From contig JAFWUX010000171.1 in NCBI GenBank assembly GCA_017523995.1, forward strand, positions 1-29,520: DNA of 29,520 nucleotides, in the 5' to 3' direction. The notes under the pieces were generated by a model that was not told the DNA's origin, made no database searches, and was given only the letters and a program-made list of their open reading frames with translations. Source of the stretch: Oscillospiraceae bacterium (GTDB lineage: Bacteria > Bacillota_A > Clostridia > Oscillospirales > Ruminococcaceae). The translations under genes and the position numbers were made by a program. Below, piece by piece: positions 23,109 to 29,520 of the stretch; within the stretch, counting starts at the first letter, position 1; every line of letters starts with the position of its first letter.

Positions 23109-24512
23109 ATGTGGAATGCTGAGAACATCCATGAGGCTGTCGAAAAACAACGCAGATTCTTTCAAACAGGCAAAACACTGCCGGTCGGATTCCGCATCCG
23201 GCAGCTCACACGGCTCAAACAGCAGGTCATTGCCTACAGCGACCGCCTGAGTGCGGCACTGCAGGCTGACCTCGGCAGAAGTGCAACCGAAGCCTATCTG
23301 CTCGATATCGGCGTAACGATTGCGGAGATCAATGAAGCACTGGACGGCATCCGGAAATGGGCAAAGCCTGAGATTCATTTCAGCGGTCTGCAGTGTTTCC
23401 CCAGCACCGTGACAAAGGTCTACAAGATGCCCTACGGCGTTTCGCTGATTATCAGCCCGTTCAATTTTCCGGTGCTGCTGACGCTCGGCGTCCTGACCGC
23501 GGCGCTCGCTGCCGGAAACACCGCTGTCATCAAGACAAGCTCCAAAACGCCGCGCTGTACGGCAGTCATGCAGGAGATGCTCGCGGAGCTGTATCCGCAG
23601 AAATATGTAGCGCTGATCGACGGCGGGCATGATATCGCCGATCTCTGTCTCGCGGAGCGCTTTGACAAAATCTTCTACACCGGCTCGCCGCGCGTCGGAG
23701 TGCATGTGATGCAGGAGGCGGCAAAGAATCTGACGCCGGTCGCACTGGAACTCGGCGGCGAAACCGGAAACTGGTGCATCATCCGCAAGGATGCCGACAT
23801 CCGCGATGCTGCTCGGAAAATCGCATTTTTCAAGCTCTGCAACAGCGGACAGATCTGCATCAATATCAATCAGGTCGCGGTTGCCGAGGAGATCGCGCCG
23901 CAGTTTCTCGAGGCGCTGAAGCAGGCGTTCATCCGGCAGATCGGTTCGGATCCGGTGAACAATCCCGAATATCCGCATCTGATCTCGGATGCAGCCTACC
24001 GGAAATGCGCTGACGAGGCAGAGCAGTACCGCAGCCGGATCATCTTCGGCGGCAAGGGCAATCCGGACACGAAAAAATATGCGCCGACTGTGATCTATCC
24101 CTGCCGCATTGACGAACCGATCGTGCAGCATGAGCTGTTCTCGCCCCTGCTGCCGGTTGTCCCCTATCCGGATGCAAAAATCAATGCACTGCTGAAAACC
24201 GTCGCAGAACGGGAGCACGGGCTTGCGCTGTATCTGTTCACGCGCGATATCAAATGGGCGGAGCGTGTCATGCAGTCGCAGCAATACGGCGGCGGCTGTG
24301 TCAATGAGGTCTGTCTGCACCTGATGGTCAAAGGCGTGCCGTTCGGCGGGACAGGTCATTCCGGCATGGGCGCCTATCACGGCGAATGGGGATTCCGCGA
24401 GTTTTCGCATCCCTCGACAGTGCTCTACGGGCGCACAATCGGTAATCTCTCCCTGCGCGAGCATCCGTATACCGCGCTCAAGGATAAAATCCTGCACATG
24501 ATGGAAAAATAA
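23109..24512 (+). CDS. Aldehyde dehydrogenase, class 3-like
   Basis: This 467-residue cytoplasmic enzyme oxidises aldehydes to acids with NAD(P)+. Its length and C-terminus (VPFGGTGHSGMGAYHGEWGF followed by REFSHPSTVLY) are those of class 3-type dehydrogenases. The catalytic Cys is in NSGQICI, the general-base Glu in ALELGG, the Asn in SPFNFP and the coenzyme contact in FYTGSPRVG. Just after LELGG the usual KSP or KNP is replaced by ETGNW, a variation in a normally conserved turn. The ATG at 23109 is selected by the AAAGGAG site; an in-frame reading from 22986 would include the promoter and terminator. The native substrate is unknown, and the nearby protease and repeat-protein genes give no hint. 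Confidence 0.93.
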   Translation: MWNAENIHEAVEKQRRFFQTGKTLPVGFRIRQLTRLKQQVIAYSDRLSAALQADLGRSATEAYLLDIGVTIAEINEALDGIRKWAKPEIHFSGLQCFPSTVTKVYKMPYGVSLIISPFNFPVLLTLGVLTAALAAGNTAVIKTSSKTPRCTAVMQEMLAELYPQKYVALIDGGHDIADLCLAERFDKIFYTGSPRVGVHVMQEAAKNLTPVALELGGETGNWCIIRKDADIRDAARKIAFFKLCNSGQICININQVAVAEEIAPQFLEALKQAFIRQIGSDPVNNPEYPHLISDAAYRKCADEAEQYRSRIIFGGKGNPDTKKYAPTVIYPCRIDEPIVQHELFSPLLPVVPYPDAKINALLKTVAEREHGLALYLFTRDIKWAERVMQSQQYGGGCVNEVCLHLMVKGVPFGGTGHSGMGAYHGEWGFREFSHPSTVLYGRTIGNLSLREHPYTALKDKILHMMEK

Positions 24513-24515
24513 AAC

Positions 24516-24553
24516 AACCGGCGTACCGCTGCTGAAACGGTACGCCGGTTTTG
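24516..24553. terminator. Terminator between convergent dehydrogenase and repeat-protein genes
   Basis: AACCGGCGTACCG (24516-24528) pairs perfectly with CGGTACGCCGGTT (24538-24550), 9-base loop, then TT. It serves the dehydrogenase gene and, read the other way, the repeat-protein gene that stops at 24587. Confidence 0.85.
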
Positions 24554-24586
24554 CTGTATTCGCCGTCAAACGGCTGCAAGTCCTGA

Positions 24587-27500
24587 TTATGTTTCCTCGC
24601 TGAGCAGAAGCTTGTACAGCATCCGGATATCCAGAACGGTCACCATGCCGTCGGAATCCACATCTGCTGCGCCCCAGACAGAAGCATCTGCCTTGAACGA
24701 ATCCTCAGCAAGCAGACGGTTCGCGAGAACCGCATCTGCAACAGTCAGCTGATTGTCGCCGTTGAGATCGCCCTTGCGGCGGATCGCTTCTTTCAGCGTG
24801 ACGGTCTGTTCGGCAGCGACAGCCGCGGTGCCCGCGTAGCTCTTGAGCGCTGCGGTAATGCCGACTGTCTGCTTACCTGCAGGAATCACGCCTGAGATCA
24901 GGAATTCATCGGTATAGGCATCCTCTGCTTCATGAAGAACCGGCAGGACGCTGTAACCGGTAATGCCCTTGAGCACGATGCTCTTTTCGGTCACGGTTGT
25001 GATATCCACATACTTACTGAACCGGACAAGCAGACCGTTCTCGCGGACTTCCGTCTCTGCGATTGCCGGCGCGCTGTGATCGACCATGCTCATCATAACA
25101 TCCGTGCGGACGGGCGGAACGTCCATCCATTCGCTTTCTGCGGTGTCATAGCCGTCCTTTTTGCAGACAACCTTCCACTTGCCTTCCGGCACATCCCATG
25201 CATAGGCGCCGTCCTCGGCAGTTGTCAGCGGGTTCTGCTGTTCGTAGTCCTCTGCATTCCAGATTGTCTGCTCGCCGGTCTCCGGATCGAGATAGTATAT
25301 GGTTACCTCGGCACCCGTCACCGGATTGCTCAGCACTGCTTCATATACAATGCCGCTCGGGTCGATCAGGAAACGGATGAAGCCGCCGACCGAGAATGTT
25401 CCGCTGCCGCTGATGATATCATCATAACTGTCGGAGATCCCGTCAATCAAAACTGCGATTACTGCTGCTGAGCCTGCAATAATCAGCGGAGCAAAACCGC
25501 CTGTTCCGATTGCAATAGCAAGTCCCATCTCGACTGCACCGGTATCCACAAGGAACTGTCCGCAGTAAATCAGTGTCGAAACGAGCACCTCGTATTCGGT
25601 CTGTGCATTTGCAATGCGCTCAGCATATGTAAGCGTATCTGAAATCACGCCGACTGCTGTAAGATGCTTGCCGAGTCCAATGCCCGCGCAATCATCGAGG
25701 AACGAAACAGTCTTGGAGGATATCATTTCATTCATGACGGAACAAATAACACTGTCATCCACAGAATGACCGACGATATCAGACTCGATCACTTCCAGTG
25801 ATGAGACACCGGATGCCCAGTTTTCATATGCACCGATTGCTTCTTCAACATTGCTGAGAGACAGCAGATTCATTGCCTCATCCTGATCCAGAATCCGCTC
25901 ATAGAAAACGTGTACACCCTGTTCATCCTCGTAGGTCATAGAAGAACGTGTGTATCCGTATTTTTCGGGATTCTTTGCAATCTCCTTCGCGGGCACGTTC
26001 TGACCGTTCAACGGAACAGAATCCGAACGGTTTGCATAATATGTGAAGTCAACGTCCTTCTCTCCGTTAGAGATCGTGAAATCTGCTGCAACAGAATGAT
26101 CTGTTTTTTCGATCACAGCCGCAGAAGTATTGTTGCGAAGCGCCTCCGGCGTAGACTCAGGCAAATGCGAAGATTCCTCAATCAGTTCTGCATCCTTTTC
26201 TGCATTCAGCACAATATCCGGTTTCTTCTCAATCACGCTGATATTCAGCGCACCGGGAACATACGCGCCTCTGCCGGTTTCAAAGAATGCATCACCGGTT
26301 GACCATTCATCCTTCTCAGGATCATACTTTGCCTCCATCGCCTTGACTTCGCTGCCCTTTGTGCTGGTCACATAGAGCTTGTCAATCGCCTGCGAATTCG
26401 ACATCTTGATGATAAACTGCAGCGGTGCGCTCGGCAGGAAGGAGATGACCGGCGATGTGCCGGAAACAAAGATATCCGTGATATCCTTGCGCGAATTGCG
26501 GTGATTGTTATAAACCAGCCAGACCGACTCGACAACCGGCGCCTCCTTGCGGTAGGTCACCGTGACGGCTTCGGTCTCGGCGGTCTCGGTCTTTGCCTGT
26601 ATTTTGCAGGTGCCGCCGTCCGACAGATTCGGAAGCTTGATCGCTGCTGTATATTTGCCCGTATACTTGTTTGCGGTAACGGTTTCTGCAAGCTCGTCAT
26701 TGACGAGAATCTGCACGCTCTGCTCCTTACCGGTGAGACCGGAAACCTTTGCGGAAAGGCTGCTGACGGTCTCCGGCGCATTCAGCGTCAGGGCAGGTGC
26801 TTCAACCAAAACCGAACCGATGCGGTTGTTCCAGTCCATGCTGTTGTACCGGAATGCAATATTTGCCGTAACCGTTGCCGGCTTCGCACTCGTGAGTCTC
26901 GCGGAAAACCGGATCGTACCCTCGGATGCCTTGCCGGAGAATGTATCATAGTTTCTGCCGATCTGCATATCCGGATCAGAGCAGGTCACGGATTCCGGCA
27001 GAATTGTAAGCCATTCAGGATAGCTCAGCGAAACGTTCGCAAAATCTGCCTTGACGGTCAGCTTGTATTTCACAGTGAAATTCAGCAAGCCGTTTGCAGT
27101 CCCGACCACGGAATTCACGCTGACGCTGCTGTTTTCGCCGTCCAGCATCATGAAGCGGTTATCCATGAGCGAATCGCAGCCCCAGAATGATGTGTTCCAG
27201 AAGAACGGCGCCTTGTTCGGGCAGGAAACCTCGGTCAGAAGTTTGCAGTCAGTGAATGCACGTTTACCGATCGAAACAATCGACTTCGGCAGTGTGACGC
27301 TGCGCAGACCGTATGCCTGACTGAACAGCGAATCCGGCACATTGCTGGTACCCTCTGCAAGCACGGCAGTTTCCAGCTTTTTGCAGTCATAAAACGGACT
27401 ATCCGCCTTTGCCAGAGATGCCGGAATCTCGATTGCTTTGATGCCTGCACCGCTGAATGCATGATATCCGAGCGTTTTCAGTCCCTCAGGCAGCTTCACG

Positions 27501-29520
27501 GACGTGAGCGAGCTGCAGTTTCCAAAGGCACAGGTGCCGATATCTGTAACAGTCGCAGGAATCGTGACAGTTCTCAGTCCCGGACAATCCGCAAACAGAT
27601 AAGCCGGAATCTTCTCCATGCCCTTTGCAATGTTCGCGGAAGACAGCTGTTTGCAGCCATAGAACGGGTGGTCTGACGAGGTCAGCGCTGCTGGAATTTC
27701 AATCTCCTTGAGACCTGTATCGGTAAACGCATGATAACCAAGCGCTTCCAAGCCCTCAGGCAGCTTCACGGACTTGAGCGAGCTGCAGTTCCCAAAGGCA
27801 CAGGTGCCGATCGCTGTAACGGTCTCAGGAATCGCGGCACTATCCAGTACCGGACAATCCGCAAACAGGTATGCCGGAATCTTCTTCATGCCCTTTGCAA
27901 TGGTCGCGGAAGTCAGCTGTCTGCAGTTGTAGAACGGGTGATCCGACGAGGTCAGCGCTGCTGGAATTTCAATCTCCTTGAGACCCGAAGCGCTGAATGC
28001 ATGATAGCTCAGCGTCCGCAGACCCTCAGGCAGCTTCACACTTTCCAGCGCATTACAACAGGAAAATGCAGCGCTGCCGATCGCAGTGACACTCTCAGGA
28101 ATCTCGACTGCCGTCAGCACGTCGCAGGATTCAAATGCATAATTGCCGATTGTCTCAATCCCATCCGGAATGGTGACTGTTTTCAGTCCGGTGCAGTCTG
28201 CAAGCACGGAATTCGGGATTGTCTTCATGTCCTTTGCAAACGTAACCGAAGTCAGCTGTCTGCAGTTGTAGAACGGGCGGTCACACGAGGTCAGCGCTGC
28301 AGGAATTTCAATCTCCTTGAGACCCGAAGCACTGAATGCATGATAGCTCAGCGTCCGCAAGCTCTCAGGCAGCTTCACACTTTCCAGCGCATCACAACAG
28401 GAAAATGCAGCGCTGCCGATCGCAGTGACACTCTCAGGAATCTCGACTGTCATCAGCGTATCGCAGGATTCAAATGCATAATTGCCGATTGTCTCAATCC
28501 CATCCGGAATGGTGACTGTTTTCAGTCCGGTGCAGTCTGCAAGCACGGAATTCGGGATTGTCTTCATGCCCTTTGCAAACGTAACCGAAGTCAGCTGTCT
28601 GCAGTTGTAGAACGGGCGGTCACACGAGGTCAGCGCTGCAGGAATTTCAATCTCCTTGAGACCCGAAGCACTGAATGCATGATAGCTCAGCGTCTGCAGA
28701 CCCTTAGGCAGCTTTACGCTTTCCAGCGCATCACAACAGGAAAATGCAGCGTTGCCGATCGCAGTGACACTCTCAGGAATCTCGACTGTCATCAGCGTAT
28801 CGCAGGATTCAAATGCATAATTGCCGATGGCGGTGACGGTATCCGGAATCTTCACTGTTGTCAGTTTGCTGTATGAAAAAAGACCGGACGGGATTGTTTT
28901 GATCCCCTCGCCGAATGTGATATCCGTCGGCGCAGTGCCGGAGAACGGACGGTCACAACTGGTCAGCGTTGCAGGAATGTAGATTTTCTGAATCTTTGTT
29001 GCACCGAATGCATTGGTATTGAGGGTCTGCAAGCCCTCATGGAGCGTGACAGTCTCCAGTGCGTAGCACTCGCTGAATCCGTATCTGCCGATAGATGTCA
29101 CGCTTTCCGGAATGTCAATTTCTTTCAGCGCAAAGCAGAATTGGAACGCATATTGGCCGATTGTCTTGACAGACTTCGGGATTGTCAGCGCACTCAGCTT
29201 TTCGCACCGATAAAAAGCAGAACTGCCGATGCTCGTCACAGTCTCCGGTATTTTCACTGCAGTCAGATTGCTGTATGAAAAAAGACCGGACGGGATTGTT
29301 TTGATCCCCTCGCCGAATGTGATATCCGTCGGCGCAGTGCCGGAAAACGGACGGTCACAATCGGTCAGCGTTGCAGGAATGTAGATCTTCTGAATCTTTG
29401 TTGCACCGAACGCATTTTGCCCGAGCGCCTGCAAGCCCTCACGGAGCGTGACAGTCTCCAGTGCGTAGCACTCGCTGAATCCGTATCTGCCGATAGATGT
29501 CACGTTTTCCGGTATGTCAA
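24587..29520 (-). CDS. BspA-type leucine-rich-repeat surface protein with dockerin (5' end outside window)
   Basis: The frame is open to the right edge, so the signal peptide and start are not visible; at least 1643 residues are encoded here. Bases 29520-27190 give about 30 LRR_5 (BspA/TpLRR) units of 22-24 residues, with the pattern IPESVTAIGNAAFSCCDALE. Next come Ig-like beta domains (about 27100-26500), an alpha/beta region, and a mainly helical domain (25870-25430) whose end, MGLAIAIGTGGFAPLIIAGS and the following AAVIAVLIDG, is strongly hydrophobic and glycine-rich. A carboxypeptidase-regulatory-like beta domain (25370-25090, TTAEDGAYAWDVPEGKWKV) and another beta domain follow. The C-terminus is a dockerin with loops DLNGDNQLTVAD and DVDSDGMVTVLD. 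BspA proteins bind host or microbial surfaces. The protein is probably displayed on a scaffoldin through its dockerin, which is inference. Confidence 0.92.
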   Translation of the reverse strand, partial: DIPENVTSIGRYGFSECYALETVTLREGLQALGQNAFGATKIQKIYIPATLTDCDRPFSGTAPTDITFGEGIKTIPSGLFSYSNLTAVKIPETVTSIGSSAFYRCEKLSALTIPKSVKTIGQYAFQFCFALKEIDIPESVTSIGRYGFSECYALETVTLHEGLQTLNTNAFGATKIQKIYIPATLTSCDRPFSGTAPTDITFGEGIKTIPSGLFSYSKLTTVKIPDTVTAIGNYAFESCDTLMTVEIPESVTAIGNAAFSCCDALESVKLPKGLQTLSYHAFSASGLKEIEIPAALTSCDRPFYNCRQLTSVTFAKGMKTIPNSVLADCTGLKTVTIPDGIETIGNYAFESCDTLMTVEIPESVTAIGSAAFSCCDALESVKLPESLRTLSYHAFSASGLKEIEIPAALTSCDRPFYNCRQLTSVTFAKDMKTIPNSVLADCTGLKTVTIPDGIETIGNYAFESCDVLTAVEIPESVTAIGSAAFSCCNALESVKLPEGLRTLSYHAFSASGLKEIEIPAALTSSDHPFYNCRQLTSATIAKGMKKIPAYLFADCPVLDSAAIPETVTAIGTCAFGNCSSLKSVKLPEGLEALGYHAFTDTGLKEIEIPAALTSSDHPFYGCKQLSSANIAKGMEKIPAYLFADCPGLRTVTIPATVTDIGTCAFGNCSSLTSVKLPEGLKTLGYHAFSGAGIKAIEIPASLAKADSPFYDCKKLETAVLAEGTSNVPDSLFSQAYGLRSVTLPKSIVSIGKRAFTDCKLLTEVSCPNKAPFFWNTSFWGCDSLMDNRFMMLDGENSSVSVNSVVGTANGLLNFTVKYKLTVKADFANVSLSYPEWLTILPESVTCSDPDMQIGRNYDTFSGKASEGTIRFSARLTSAKPATVTANIAFRYNSMDWNNRIGSVLVEAPALTLNAPETVSSLSAKVSGLTGKEQSVQILVNDELAETVTANKYTGKYTAAIKLPNLSDGGTCKIQAKTETAETEAVTVTYRKEAPVVESVWLVYNNHRNSRKDITDIFVSGTSPVISFLPSAPLQFIIKMSNSQAIDKLYVTSTKGSEVKAMEAKYDPEKDEWSTGDAFFETGRGAYVPGALNISVIEKKPDIVLNAEKDAELIEESSHLPESTPEALRNNTSAAVIEKTDHSVAADFTISNGEKDVDFTYYANRSDSVPLNGQNVPAKEIAKNPEKYGYTRSSMTYEDEQGVHVFYERILDQDEAMNLLSLSNVEEAIGAYENWASGVSSLEVIESDIVGHSVDDSVICSVMNEMISSKTVSFLDDCAGIGLGKHLTAVGVISDTLTYAERIANAQTEYEVLVSTLIYCGQFLVDTGAVEMGLAIAIGTGGFAPLIIAGSAAVIAVLIDGISDSYDDIISGSGTFSVGGFIRFLIDPSGIVYEAVLSNPVTGAEVTIYYLDPETGEQTIWNAEDYEQQNPLTTAEDGAYAWDVPEGKWKVVCKKDGYDTAESEWMDVPPVRTDVMMSMVDHSAPAIAETEVRENGLLVRFSKYVDITTVTEKSIVLKGITGYSVLPVLHEAEDAYTDEFLISGVIPAGKQTVGITAALKSYAGTAAVAAEQTVTLKEAIRRKGDLNGDNQLTVADAVLANRLLAEDSFKADASVWGAADVDSDGMVTVLDIRMLYKLLLSEET
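27372..28928 (-). repeat. DNA-level tandem repeats of 270 and 339 bp in the LRR gene
   Basis: Homologous points recur at 27374 and 27644 (270 bp apart), at 27642 and 27912 (270 bp), and at 27912, 28251 and 28590 (339 bp each). The copies starting at 27912 and 28251 differ at only about 15 positions by eye. The third copy (28590) stays similar until about 28825 and then diverges. 339 minus 270 is 69 bp, exactly one 23-residue repeat, so the shorter modules lack one LRR unit. All periods keep the reading frame. Confidence 0.88.
28871..29520 (-). repeat. 402-bp tandem repeat at the window edge of the LRR gene
   Basis: The run GTATGAAAAAAGACCGGACG at 28871 recurs at 29273, and the sequence after it stays nearly identical up to the right edge. 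The period is 402 bp, or 134 codons. The second copy is cut off by the window edge, so further copies may exist outside. Confidence 0.85.

Noticed and set aside
22668..24569. A 633-codon open frame on the minus strand opposite the protease end and the dehydrogenase
   Set aside because: It spans a terminator and promoter of the opposite strand and lies antisense to two proteins with complete catalytic motifs. Its translation has no recognisable domain. Long antisense frames are expected where sense codons favour G or C at third positions.
27731..28876. A 381-codon plus-strand open frame with internal repeats, opposite the LRR gene
   Set aside because: Its repeats mirror the 339-bp DNA repeats of the real minus-strand gene. 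It has no ribosome binding site and no known domain.
27372..29520. A CRISPR-like array, suggested by regular repetition
   Set aside because: The repeats are 69 bp units and larger modules, all in frame within a protein with a clear leucine-rich-repeat pattern. There are no short repeats with unique spacers.

Overview
The window looks like chromosomal DNA of a fibre-associated gut or rumen Firmicute, most likely a Ruminococcus-like member of the Oscillospiraceae. The reasons are three proteins carrying type I dockerin or dockerin-like modules (the connector of cellulosome-type complexes), a giant BspA-type leucine-rich-repeat surface protein, AGGAGG-like ribosome binding sites, consensus sigma-A promoters with 17-bp spacers, and intermediate G+C. 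No rRNA, tRNA, CRISPR array, transposase or phage gene was seen. Genus is an inference; no similarity search was possible.

Layout. Bases 1-112 hold a leftward -10 box followed by two palindromes, apparently the control region of a gene beyond the left edge. Bases 309-1168 are a gene graveyard on the minus strand: the C-terminus of a short-chain dehydrogenase, the N-terminus of a radical SAM protein that has lost its cysteine cluster, and the C-terminal half of a second radical SAM gene. A TetR-family regulator (1225-1761) stands next to it. A methyltransferase and a membrane HExxH protein (DUF3267-like) follow behind a strong promoter (1916-3478).

From 8524 down to 3632 on the minus strand runs a two-component/ABC module: response regulator, a histidine kinase without membrane segments, an ABC ATPase and a two-domain FtsX-type permease. 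A terminator-like hairpin lies directly before the ATPase ribosome binding site. A small orphan gene (8754-9119) separates it from a second minus-strand operon (12325 to 9303): a 78-aa protein, an alpha/beta hydrolase with a Cys nucleophile, a hexapeptide-repeat O-acetyltransferase and an unusual lipoprotein joining a dockerin-like segment to an aldo-keto reductase. A LysR-type regulator is divergent to it, with back-to-back promoters.

Next come a small membrane protein and a nitrilase-family amidase (13438-14660), a second gene relic (14779-14883), a solitary GltD-like FAD oxidoreductase (15178-16413), a zinc-ribbon protein of unknown role (16467-17039), the nucleoid protein HU (17159-17461) and an unknown 256-aa protein (17635-18405).

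The right third is the extracellular region: a 1426-aa secreted subtilisin-like protease ending in a dockerin (18706-22986), an aldehyde dehydrogenase (23109-24512) and, convergent to it, the 3' part of a BspA-type repeat protein that also ends in a dockerin (24587 to the right edge, 5' end missing). The repeat gene contains near-identical DNA tandem repeats of 270, 339 and 402 bp, all multiples of three. The protease and the BspA protein could be docked on the same cell-surface scaffold; that link is inferred from their dockerins. No clear novel multi-gene system was found; the strongest leads are the dockerin-like aldo-keto reductase lipoprotein, the repeat protein with its internal glycine-rich hydrophobic helix pair, and the attenuator-like leader of the ABC module.
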